A DNA stretch of 64,000 bases from Streptomyces sp. NBC_00569 (GTDB lineage: Bacteria > Actinomycetota > Actinomycetes > Streptomycetales > Streptomycetaceae). This document shows, one piece after another, positions 47,077 through 55,494 of the stretch (position 1 is the stretch's first letter; each line of letters opens with the position of its first letter). The position numbers and the translations under genes were made by a program. Location: the NCBI RefSeq assembly GCF_036345255.1, contig NZ_CP107783.1, positions 3,893,501 to 3,957,500 on the forward strand, read 5' to 3'. The notes beneath the pieces were generated by a model. The model did not search any database and was not told the origin of the DNA. It worked only from the letters and a program-made list of their open reading frames with translations.

Positions 47077-50003
47077 CTGCTTGCCTCCTCGACTGTGTCC
47101 CCCTTGGGTTCTGCGGTCGGATCCGTTCCGCCGATCTCGGCCTCGACGTCCCGCCGGCCTTTGTTGGCCCCCTGGTGGAATCCGCCGAGGCGGCGGCGCA
47201 GGGCGTCGGCGTCGACGGATCCGGTACGCGGCGCCGCGGCGGGCGCGGGGGCCGAGATCTTGGGGGTCCTCTTGGGCAGGCCCTTGTCCGTGACCCGCTC
47301 CCACTGGGGGGTGCGGGCCGCGGGGATCACGGGCTCGCCCGCCGCCTCGGGGGCGGGAGGCGTGTCGGACTTGGGCCGGGTGGGCAGGCCCGGGGTGCCG
47401 CTGATCTCCGCGGCGCCCGTCTCGTCGGCGACCCGCTCGTGCGCGGGCTCGTCGTCGAGGTGCAGGGGCCGCGGCGCGGGCTCGGGGGCCGCCGCCGGTA
47501 CGGGTTCCGGGTCGACGGCTCGTACCGGCTCCGGGTCGACGGCCGGGATCGGCGCGGTCAGGGTCATGGTCGTCTCGGCGGGCGACTCGACCGGCACCGT
47601 GGGCCGCGTGGGCTCCGCTACGGCCGCGTCGGGCTCCCGCGGCGCTTCGGCGTCCGTCCCCGCTTCCCGTACGGCGTGCTCCGCCGCGGCGATCAGCGGG
47701 TCGTGGCCGTCCTTGGAACGGCTGCTCAGGACATTCGAGTTGGCCTCGGCCTCGGATCCGGGCAGGTGCACGGCGGGCGCGGCGCCGGCCACCGGGACCC
47801 GCGGGGGCGCGGCTGCCGCGGGGGCCGCCGCGAGGAGCGCCCTGGGCAGCACGATGACGACGGCGATCCCGCCCTGCTTCTGCTCGCGCAGCTGCACCCG
47901 CACGCCGTGGCGCGCGGCGAGGCGGGCCACGACGTACAGGCCGAGGCCGAGTCCGTCACCGTCCTCGGGGTCGAACATCTCGTCGTCCGCGAAGGCGGCG
48001 AGGCGGGCGTTGAGCTCCTTCATCCTCGCGTCGGTCATGCCGATGCCCTCGTCCTGGACGGAGAGCATGACCTCGCCGCTCTCCAGGAGCCAGCCGGACA
48101 CCTCGACGGAGGCGTCGGGCGGCGAGAACGAGGTGGCGTTCTCGAGGACTTCGGCGACGAGGTGGCTGAGGTCGTCGGCGGCGAACCCGGCGAGGTGCGC
48201 GTGCGGCGGGAGCGCGGAGATCCGGACCCGCTCGTAGCGCTCGATCTCGCTGACCGCGGCGCGCACGACGTCGACCAGCGGGACGGCGCCGGGGTTTCCG
48301 TGGCCGTGCTCGGCGCCGGCGAGGACGAGGAGGTTCTCGCTGTGCCGCCGCATGACGGTGGCGAAGTGGTCGAGCTTGAAGAGGGTCGCGAGGCGCTCGG
48401 GGTCCTGCTCGCGCTCCTCCAGGTTCTCGATGACGCCGAGCTGGCGCTCCACGAGGCCGAGGGTGCGCAGGGCGAGGTTCACGAACGTGCCGTGGATGCT
48501 GTGCCGGACCCGGTCCAGGTGGGCCGAGGCCGAGGCGAGTTCGGTGCGCAGCTTCTCGCGCTCGTCGGCCATGGTCGCGCGCTGGCCGATCAGATGCTTG
48601 CGGTCGGCCTCGAGCGTGGTGAGGCGCTCGTGGAGGCCGAGTGCGTGCGCGTGCAGTGCGTTGACGGACCGTACGACCTGGGCGAACTCGTCGTTGCGGC
48701 CGGTGAACTTGACCGGCTCCTCGCTCGCCGGGTCCGCGGCGAGCCGGGCCGAGCCGAGGCGGAGCACCGCGAGCGGCCTGGTCAGCGTGCGGGCCATGGC
48801 CATCGAGACGCCGACGGCGACGAGCAGGCACAGACCGGCCAGCGCGATGCGGACCTCGAGTGCGGTGACGTCGTCGTCGCGCAGCAGGGCGAGGTCCTTG
48901 GTGCGCCGGTCGTAGAGGGACGACTCGGCGCCGCGCATCAGGTCGATGCGGGCGGAGAGCGCGGCGTCGATGCTCTTCGGGCCGGCGGCGAGGTCGTCGG
49001 CGGACAGCGTGGGCTCGTCCGTGAGGGCGGCCAGGTACTTGTCGGCCTTGGTGACGTCGGGCCCGGTGACCGTGGCGCCGTAGGAGGCGACGGACGCGGC
49101 CGGGGCGGCGTCCTCGAAGTCGGCGAGGGCGGCCTGTTCGCGTACGTGGGCCTGCTGGGCGGCGGTGCTCAGGGCGTCGCGCTGCTTGCTGTCGGCGGAG
49201 TCCTGGGAGACGACCGTCTTCGGCAGTCCGGTGACCGGGTCGATGACCGTGGACGTCTGGTTGGTGCGGGGCACGGAGAGCGCGGCGAGCAGGAGCCCGC
49301 GCGCGGCGGAGGCCTGCTCGACGGCCCGGTCGAGGTCGGCGAAGGCGTGCGCTCCGGAGCCCGCGCGGGGCGGGGTGCTCTCGGCGAGCTGCTCGGCGGT
49401 GCCGTGCAGCTCGTTGATCGCGCCGGAGTACGCCTTGTGTGCCTCGAGGGCGCTGCCCTTGCCGGTGAGCGCGGCCCGGCGGACGGCCGCGATGCCCGCG
49501 AGATCGCGTCGCAGGGGGGCCGGGGCGTCGGTGCGGAGCTCTTCGAGCTGCCGGTCGACGCGGGCGCTGCGGCTCTCGGAGAGCCCCTGTCCCTTGGGCC
49601 GCCCGGCGGCGATGAAGGCGGTGACCTCGTCGCGCTCGTCGGCCAGGGAGTGGGAGAGCGTGACGGTCTGCTGGGTCCGTGCCGCGAGGTCGACGAGCTC
49701 CTGCGAGTCACTGACCTGCCCGGACGCGGTCATGAGGGCGGGTGCGGCAGAGCCGGCGATCGCCGCGGCGACGACCGCTACGGCGATGATGAGCCGGTTG
49801 CGCACCCGCGCGGTGCGTCGTCCTCCGGGGTCGGCGGGGGTGCCCGCCGGGGCGTGCGCGGCGGTTCCTGCGGGAACCGTCGTGCGCCCCTCGTCCGCTT
49901 CGGAGGCCGCTTGCTTGCCCTTGCGTCGAGGCCGCATCTTCCGCACCGGTGCTCGCATTCCTGACTCGTCTACCCATGGGCCCGGGTGACGATCTGTCAA
50001 CAC
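47073..50003 (-). CDS. cvnA: CvnA, sensor-kinase-like membrane protein of a conservon
   Basis: 976 residues; GTG 50003 follows AGGGGGCGCGC (ATGs at 49958 and 49937 are alternatives). TM1 RLIIAVAVVAAAIAGSAAPAL, a 300-residue extracytoplasmic nitrate-sensor-like domain, TM2 IALAGLCLLVAVGVSMAMA, HAMP (RTLTRPLAVLRLGSARLA), then a HATPase domain with ENATSFSPPDASVEV and GDGLGLGLYVVARLAARHGV. The long Pro/Glu/Ala-rich tail (about 735-976) is typical. Conservon kinases often lack the classic phospho-histidine H box; none is obvious here. It starts the operon cvnABCD-monooxygenase. Confidence 0.94.
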   Translation of the reverse strand: MLTDRHPGPWVDESGMRAPVRKMRPRRKGKQAASEADEGRTTVPAGTAAHAPAGTPADPGGRRTARVRNRLIIAVAVVAAAIAGSAAPALMTASGQVSDSQELVDLAARTQQTVTLSHSLADERDEVTAFIAAGRPKGQGLSESRSARVDRQLEELRTDAPAPLRRDLAGIAAVRRAALTGKGSALEAHKAYSGAINELHGTAEQLAESTPPRAGSGAHAFADLDRAVEQASAARGLLLAALSVPRTNQTSTVIDPVTGLPKTVVSQDSADSKQRDALSTAAQQAHVREQAALADFEDAAPAASVASYGATVTGPDVTKADKYLAALTDEPTLSADDLAAGPKSIDAALSARIDLMRGAESSLYDRRTKDLALLRDDDVTALEVRIALAGLCLLVAVGVSMAMARTLTRPLAVLRLGSARLAADPASEEPVKFTGRNDEFAQVVRSVNALHAHALGLHERLTTLEADRKHLIGQRATMADEREKLRTELASASAHLDRVRHSIHGTFVNLALRTLGLVERQLGVIENLEEREQDPERLATLFKLDHFATVMRRHSENLLVLAGAEHGHGNPGAVPLVDVVRAAVSEIERYERVRISALPPHAHLAGFAADDLSHLVAEVLENATSFSPPDASVEVSGWLLESGEVMLSVQDEGIGMTDARMKELNARLAAFADDEMFDPEDGDGLGLGLYVVARLAARHGVRVQLREQKQGGIAVVIVLPRALLAAAPAAAAPPRVPVAGAAPAVHLPGSEAEANSNVLSSRSKDGHDPLIAAAEHAVREAGTDAEAPREPDAAVAEPTRPTVPVESPAETTMTLTAPIPAVDPEPVRAVDPEPVPAAAPEPAPRPLHLDDEPAHERVADETGAAEISGTPGLPTRPKSDTPPAPEAAGEPVIPAARTPQWERVTDKGLPKRTPKISAPAPAAAPRTGSVDADALRRRLGGFHQGANKGRRDVEAEIGGTDPTAEPKGDTVEEASS

Positions 50004-50302
50004 GCGCGCCCCCTGGTATGGCTCCAGACCATTCCAGTGCCGGTGAGCAGTGGTCGCGCATCACCTAGCCAGCCACCCGAAGGAGTGAACATCGAGCGGG
50101 AGTTGGGGAGCAAGTCCCGGTGGCATGGGCACGGGGCCCGAACGGGGCGCCGGTTGGACGTCTCTCACAGGCTTTGGCAAGATGCCCCGCCACTCCCCGT
50201 CGGAGTTGATCATTCCGGTCGAAACCAGGCGTCTGACCTGCCGATGTGGCTCAACTCCCGGCTCAACGGGCCGCTTGTGAAGGCCTCGTGCAGACTGGCT
50301 GG

Positions 50303-51091
50303 ATGCGCATCGAACTCGCGACGGAGCCCGGAAACCCCGACCGACCCAACGAGGACTTCGCCTCGGCGGCCGTACCCGCCTCCGGACAGGGGGGAACGCT
50401 GGTGGTCCTGGACGGGGTCACCCCGCCCCGGGGTGAGAGCGGCTGCCTGCATTCCGTCCCCTGGTTCACGGCGCGACTGGGCGGCGCATTGGGTGAACTG
50501 TCCGTTTCGCGGCGGGATATGACGTTGACCGCCGTCCTCGCCGAGGCGATCCGCCGCACCGCCGACGCCCATCGGCAGGCATGTGACCTTTCTCACCCGC
50601 GTACGCCTCAGGCGACCGTGGTCCTGGCGCGGTGGGACGCGGAGCGGGTCGAGTATCTGGTGCTGTCCGACTCGGTGTTGCTGGTCGAGGACGCGTCCGG
50701 ATCGGTCACGGCGATGGTGGACGACCGGCTCGACCGCGTGCCGCGCTCCTCCCTCGTCTCGGACGAGGTGGCCGACGCGACCGTGCGCAACAAGGAGGGC
50801 GGCTTCTTCACGGCCGCCGCCGACCCCTCGGTCGCCGAGCGGGCGGTCACGGGTGAACTCCCCCGCGCGCGGGCGCGCACGCTCGTGGCGCTGACCGACG
50901 GAGTCACGCGCTGGGTCGAGAAGTTCCGCGAGGGCGACTGGGCGGACCTGTTCGCGCTCGTACGCAAGGAGGGCGCCGAGGCGGTGGTCGCGCGCGTACG
51001 TGCCCTGGAGGACGCGGACGAGCGGGACCGGGTCTTCCTGCGGCGCAGCAAGACCCACGACGACGCGACGGCGGTGTACCTGGAGCTGTAG
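50303..51091 (+). CDS. PP2C-family serine/threonine phosphatase-like protein
   Basis: 262 residues from ATG 50303. PP2C metal-binding acidic positions: NPDRPNEDFASAA, LVVLDGVTPP, YLVLSDSVLLVED and VALTDGVTRWVEKF, with HDDATAVYLEL at the end (the final DD pair). It dephosphorylates Ser/Thr; the partner is unknown. It is divergent from cvnA; the 299-bp gap (50004-50302) shows no named feature. Confidence 0.85.
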   Translation: MRIELATEPGNPDRPNEDFASAAVPASGQGGTLVVLDGVTPPRGESGCLHSVPWFTARLGGALGELSVSRRDMTLTAVLAEAIRRTADAHRQACDLSHPRTPQATVVLARWDAERVEYLVLSDSVLLVEDASGSVTAMVDDRLDRVPRSSLVSDEVADATVRNKEGGFFTAAADPSVAERAVTGELPRARARTLVALTDGVTRWVEKFREGDWADLFALVRKEGAEAVVARVRALEDADERDRVFLRRSKTHDDATAVYLEL

Positions 51092-51094
51092 TGG

Positions 51095-51598
51095 CTAGCT
51101 CTCGGCGCCCGCGTTCAACTGGTGGAGCAGCCGAGCCAGTTCCGCCACCTCGCTGCGGTCCCAGCCCGCGAGCTGGCGTACGTACGTGGCACGGCGGGCG
51201 TCGCGTACCTGACGGAAGTTGGCGCGGCCCTCGTCGGTGAGGTGGACGAGCCAGGCGCGGCCGTCGGCGGGGTCGGGTTCGCGCGCGACGAGACCGAGGT
51301 CCTCCAGGGCGCGCAGCTGCCGGCTCATGGTGGCCTTGCCGACGCCGACGTACGCGGCGAGTTCGGTGGCCCGCTGCCGGCCGCACTCCTCCAGGCGCGC
51401 GAGGAGTCCGTAGGCGGCGGGTTCGAGGTCCGGGTGGACAGCGCGCGCCATCTCGCCGGAGGACGCGCGTGCTCGCCTGAGGAAGACCGTCAACTCCCTT
51501 TCCAGGGACAAGAATTCGTGGTCCACACCACTCTCCGTCGCGTCGAATTCGGCGCCCGGCCGCCCGCCGTTCCCGTCCTCGTGCACGTCAGCACCCAT
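51095..51598 (-). CDS. MarR family transcriptional regulator
   Basis: 167 residues. Winged helix: EPAAYGLLARLEECGRQRATELAAYVGVGKATMSRQLRALEDLGLVAREPDPADGRAWLVHLTDEG, the DxRxxxVxLT wing being diagnostic. It ends 3 bp from the convergent PP2C gene. Divergent from the lysozyme gene at 51817; two GACATGTC palindromes lie between and are possible operators. Confidence 0.92.
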   Translation of the reverse strand: MGADVHEDGNGGRPGAEFDATESGVDHEFLSLERELTVFLRRARASSGEMARAVHPDLEPAAYGLLARLEECGRQRATELAAYVGVGKATMSRQLRALEDLGLVAREPDPADGRAWLVHLTDEGRANFRQVRDARRATYVRQLAGWDRSEVAELARLLHQLNAGAES

Positions 51599-51736
51599 GC
51601 CAGGGTTTCCCGTTTCTGAAAGTTTCCGCCATTCGCGGCCATTGCCGCAGCTCCGCCAGTATTTCGCAGGAGTAGACCAACGGCATCATCCGGGCCCCCT
51701 TCCCTCCCGGCGGTCTACGTGCGTAGCTTCATTGGT

Positions 51737-51761
51737 GACATGTCCACACCAGTGACATGTC
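51737..51761. promoter_or_regulatory. Paired GACATGTC palindromes
   Basis: GACATGTC at 51737-51744 and 51754-51761, both preceded by GT, 17 bp apart. The first belongs to a 16-mer also found at 17930-17945. Between divergent marR and lysozyme genes. Confidence 0.5.
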
Positions 51762-51816
51762 GAAAGGTCCCCCCACCGAGCTCACAGAAGCTCAACGAGG
51801 CCTTCGGAGGCACGCA

Positions 51817-52650
51817 ATGCCCGTGCACAGATCCGGAACCGTCCGCCGCCCGCGTCTCAGGCGCTTCCCGGCGGCCGGAGTCATCCTCGCAGCGCTCTCG
51901 CTGCTGTTCACCCTGCCCACCGCGGCCCAGGCCGCCGACGTCCCCGCCCGTGGCTCCGCCACGATGGGCATGGGCGTCGCCGAGCACGACGGCCGAGGCG
52001 GACTGCCCACCGGCGACAAGGCCGTCCAGACCGAGGGTGTGGACACCAGCAGCCACAACGGCAACGTGGCCTGGTCGACGCTCTGGAACAGCGGCGTGAA
52101 GTGGGCCTACGTCAAGGCCACGGAAGGCACGTACTACACGAACCCGTACTTCGCCCAGCAGTACAACGGCTCCTACAACGTCGGCATGATCCGCGGCGCG
52201 TACCACTTCGCGACCCCGGACACGACGACCGGTGCCGCCCAGGCCAACTACTTCGTGGACCACGGGGGCGGCTGGTCCCAGGACGGCCGGACCCTGCCGG
52301 GCGCGCTCGACATCGAGTGGAACCCGTACGGCGCGTCCTGCTACGGCAAGACCGCGGCCGGAATGGTCAGCTGGATCCGTGACTTCCTGAACCAGTACAA
52401 GGCCCGCACCGGCCGCGACGCCGTCATCTACACGGCGACGAGCTGGTGGACCGAGTGCACCGGTAACTCCAGCGCGTTCGGGGCGACCAACCCGCTCTGG
52501 ATCGCCCGCTACAACACCGACCCGGGCGCGCTCCCGGCCGGCTGGGGCTACTACACGATGTGGCAGTACACGTCGTCCGGCCCGACGGTCGGCGACCACA
52601 GCAAGTTCAACGGCGCCTACGACCGGCTGCAGGCACTGGCCAACGGCTGA
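51817..52650 (+). CDS. Secreted GH25 lysozyme (cellosyl-like muramidase)
   Basis: 277 residues from ATG 51817, after GGAGGCACGCA. Signal peptide (LRRFPAAGVILAALSLLFTLPTAAQAA), a short linker, then a GH25 domain: TEGVDTSSHNGNVAWSTLW, KWAYVKATEGTYYTNPYF and the catalytic DxE in ALDIEWNPYG, ending MWQYTSSGPTVGDHSKFNG. It cleaves the glycan backbone of peptidoglycan. A terminator follows. Confidence 0.95.
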   Translation: MPVHRSGTVRRPRLRRFPAAGVILAALSLLFTLPTAAQAADVPARGSATMGMGVAEHDGRGGLPTGDKAVQTEGVDTSSHNGNVAWSTLWNSGVKWAYVKATEGTYYTNPYFAQQYNGSYNVGMIRGAYHFATPDTTTGAAQANYFVDHGGGWSQDGRTLPGALDIEWNPYGASCYGKTAAGMVSWIRDFLNQYKARTGRDAVIYTATSWWTECTGNSSAFGATNPLWIARYNTDPGALPAGWGYYTMWQYTSSGPTVGDHSKFNGAYDRLQALANG

Positions 52651-52667
52651 GCCTGCGAAGGCGAGGG

Positions 52668-52697
52668 GCGGCCGGACTCCCCCAGGGGTCCGGCCGC
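52668..52697. terminator. Terminator after lysozyme gene
   Basis: GCGGCCGGAC (52668-52677) pairs with GTCCGGCCGC (52688-52697) around a ten-base loop. It lies between converging genes, so it can serve both. Confidence 0.75.
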
Positions 52698-52712
52698 TCG
52701 TGCGAGGGCGGG

Positions 52713-54251
52713 TCAGCAGCTGCCCGCCGGGCGGTCCCGCTTCACGAGGTCGGTGTAGCCGGTGGTGCCGTCGAGCCACAGCACGCGCTGCCCCTCGTCG
52801 GCGGCCGGGTAGACCTGGTCGCCGCGGTTGCAGGAGACACGCTGGGCGCCGCCCTTGCCGTCGGGCGCGACCTGGTACAGCTTCGGCGGCGTCGCGTTGG
52901 CCCACGACGTGGCCGGCGGCAGCGTCAGGACGGTGACCGCGGAGAAGGTGCGGTAGTCGCCGCCGCCCTTGCCGTACACCATCTTGGAGCCGTCCCAGAA
53001 GGCGTTGTCGTACGGCTGGCCGTTGGCGGTGACGCCGACGAGCGAGTACATGTACCCGTCCTTGCCGTCGAGCCCCTTACGGCCGAAGTGGTTCTCGTAG
53101 TACGCGTACACCTTGTTGGCCGCCCAGTGGGCGTCGACCACGCCGGAGTCGGTGAAGTCCGCGCCGACGTCGGGGGTCGCCGACTTGAAGATCGTGGCGG
53201 CGGAGGGCCAGGCACCGGACGCCGTGGAGACGTCGGCGCCGTGGGCGTCCCAGGTCTGCAGCAGCGGGCCGTTGTACGGGTCGGCGGCGTCCCGGAACCC
53301 GTAGTCGTACATCTGGTAGGTGCCGTCGGAACCCTTGTACAGGTTGAGGTCGACCTTCCGGCCGTTGTAGCGGGTACCGGATCCCTTGACGAGGAAGGGC
53401 GGGACGGCCGTCGTGGAGGCGTCGCCCGGCGTCGTCGCGGCCCCGTTCGCGGAGCCCGAGGCGGCGGCGCCCGTCGCGCCGAACGTCTGGATGCCGCTGT
53501 ACTGCATGACCGGGAAGCCGGAGTGGCCGTCGACGTACACCTCCTGCTTGACGGCCGTGCCGTCCGCAGGGTTGGTGCCCGTGACGGTGATGTGCCGGGT
53601 GAGCACACCGGTGCCCTGCGGCAGGATCGTCACGTCCACGGCCTTGCCGGTCAGCGGGGTGCTGTCGAGCTTCTCGCCCTTGGCCGGGGCGTGCAGCGGG
53701 GCCCCGCCCAGCTGGGAGGTGACGGCACCGATGGCGCGCTCGATCGCGGTCTTCTCCGAGACCTTCGGGCTGACCGAGTCGAGCTTCAACTCGGTGAAGT
53801 AGTTGCCGGAGGTGCCGGTGACGGTGCGCTTGCCGTCCTTCTTCGTCATACGGACCACTTACTGGCCGCCGAGGACGTCGACGCCCTTGTACTTCTGCTG
53901 GAGACGGACCGTCTCCTTGCCGCCCTCGCTGTCGGTGGAGACCGCCGAGAGGTCCTTCGCCGAGGTGTCGGCGATGTGGTAGCGGCTCTTCTTCGCCTTG
54001 AGGTGCCCGCGGGCGGCGTCGGCGGCGCTGCCGGTACCGGCGGCCTCCTCGCTGAGCCCGGTCACCAGGGACGGTGTGTCCGTCTCACTGCCGGCGGTGG
54101 TGGCCGTGGCCGCCGTCGGAGCGGTGTCGGCGTGGGCGGCCGTCATGCCGGTGACGAGCAGTCCGGCGGCGGCGAGCACGGCCGCCACTCCCTGGCCGAC
54201 GGCTATGCCGCCCGACCTGTCTGCTCTGTTTCTGCGCGCTGAAGTCCGCAC
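52713..54251 (-). pseudogene. Decayed M4-type metallopeptidase: internal TAA and no HExxH
   Basis: GTG 54251 after GAAGGGATCAGTC opens a signal peptide (VAAVLAAAGLLVTGMTAAHA) and FTP/PepSY propeptide. At 53859-53861 TAA interrupts ...KGVDVLGGQ / VVRMTKKDGKRTVTG..., exactly in frame, where relatives have an aromatic residue. The peptidase domain proceeds through VDAHWAANKVYAYYENHFGRKGLDG and DNAFWDGSKMVYGKGGGDYRTFS, where the zinc-site helix HExxH should follow; instead it passes to VTVLTLPPATSW and a beta-propeller-like tail (LYQVAPDGKGGAQRVSCNRGDQ). The catalytic centre is missing, probably by a deletion fused to another secreted gene. Confidence 0.82.
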
Positions 54252-54348
54252 GACTGATCCCTTCGCTGCCATGGGCGGGTGAACGGAAATCGGATGCGGA
54301 CATGCAAATGCCGGTACAGGCCCTGCGAACAATGCGTTTCCGGTGCCT

Positions 54349-54372
54349 ACTTGTGTACGTGCACACTTGTGT
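54349..54372. promoter_or_regulatory. ACTTGTGT direct repeats before LuxR-type gene
   Basis: ACTTGTGT at 54349-54356 and 54365-54372, 16 bp apart, flanking the palindrome-like GTGTACGTGCACAC. Located 32 bp upstream of the regulator start and between it and the divergent M4 gene. Possible autoregulatory site. Confidence 0.4.
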
Positions 54373-54403
54373 GGCCTGCGTGATCAAGACGAGAATCGGC
54401 TCC

Positions 54404-55417
54404 GTGAACGAGTCCGAGGTGGGTGCGCAGTGGGAGGCCCTCGGACTCGGGGCCGACGGACTCCAGGTGTACGAGGCCCTGTTGAACCTGCCCGCGCACG
54501 GGTCCCGGAGCGCGCTCGCCCGCTCCCTCGGCCTGACCGTGCGCCGGGTCACGGCCGCTCTCGGCCAGCTCACCGAGCACGGCTTCGTCCGGACCGCCGA
54601 CGGCCCGGGACTCCCTCAGGCCGTCGCCCCGGCCACCGCGCCGCGCGGCCTGCTGCATCAGCATCGAGCGCAACTGCTGCACAGGTCAGCCGAGTTGGAG
54701 GAGCTGACGGGGTCGGTCGACCGGATCTCCGCCCTGCTCCTGAGCACCGCGCAGGGTCCCCGCGCCATCGGCATCGAGACCGTGCGCGGCGGTCCGGCCA
54801 TCGCCGAGCGCGTCGCCTCACTGCTGATGTCGGCGCGCGAGGAGGTGGCCCTGATCGACCGCCCGCCCTACGCCTCCAGCCAGCCGGACGGCATGCCGGC
54901 ACCGCTGGACGTGGGCGCGCCGGTGCGGCGCGGGGCGCGGGTGCGGGTGGTCGTGGACCGCGAAGGGCTGAGCTTCCCCGGGCGGGCCCGAGGGCTCAAC
55001 GAGCTGTCGGAGCAGGGGGTCCAGATCCGGGTGGGCACCGATCTGCCGACCAAGCTGATCACCGTCGACCGGCGCATCACGCTGCTCCCGCCGACCGACG
55101 CGGCGGACCCGACCGCGACCGCCCTGGTGGTGAGCGACTCCCTGCTCAGCCACGCCCTGGTGCCGCTCTTCGACACGGTGTGGGAGCGCGCCGTGCCCAT
55201 CGGGTCGGTCACGGACGAGGAGATCACCGAGGAGGACCGGGAGTTGCTGACGCTGCTCACGTCCGGCCTCAAGGACGAGGCGATAGCCCGCCGCCCGGAC
55301 GTCCATGTGCATACGGTGCGCCGGCGCATCACCCGGCTGATGGCGGTGCTGAACGCGGAGACCAGGTTCCAGGCGGGGGTGCAGGCGGCACTGCGCGGCT
55401 GGCTGACAATCGACTAG
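54404..55417 (+). CDS. TrmB/LuxR-type transcriptional regulator
   Basis: 337 residues from GTG 54404. N-terminal TrmB-like winged helix (ALGLGADGLQVYEALLNLPAHGSRSALARSLGLTVRRVTAALGQL), a central phospholipase-D-like sensor segment (about 140-260), and a C-terminal LuxR/GerE-like HTH (EEDRELLTLLTSGLKDEAIARRPDVHVHTVRRRITRLMAVLNAETRFQAGVQAALRGWL). This architecture is frequent next to secreted peptidase genes in Streptomyces; here the divergent partner is decayed. Earlier in-frame starts lie in the repeat region. Confidence 0.88.
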   Translation: MNESEVGAQWEALGLGADGLQVYEALLNLPAHGSRSALARSLGLTVRRVTAALGQLTEHGFVRTADGPGLPQAVAPATAPRGLLHQHRAQLLHRSAELEELTGSVDRISALLLSTAQGPRAIGIETVRGGPAIAERVASLLMSAREEVALIDRPPYASSQPDGMPAPLDVGAPVRRGARVRVVVDREGLSFPGRARGLNELSEQGVQIRVGTDLPTKLITVDRRITLLPPTDAADPTATALVVSDSLLSHALVPLFDTVWERAVPIGSVTDEEITEEDRELLTLLTSGLKDEAIARRPDVHVHTVRRRITRLMAVLNAETRFQAGVQAALRGWLTID

Positions 55418-55442
55418 GGCCTGTCCGCACCGGGCACACGCG

Positions 55443-55476
55443 GAAGGCCCGAGCCCCCAAGGGGACTCGGGCCTTC
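55443..55476. terminator. Bidirectional terminator between LuxR-type gene and lon
   Basis: GAAGGCCCGAG (55443-55453) pairs perfectly with CTCGGGCCTTC (55466-55476); the inner CCCC/GGGG extends it. Followed by TTC. Confidence 0.85.
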
Positions 55477-55494
55477 TTCATCCGGCAGCGTCCG

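Noticed and set aside
47175..49964. 929-codon plus-strand open frame
   Set aside because: Exact antisense of cvnA, Gly/Arg/Val-rich with no motif.
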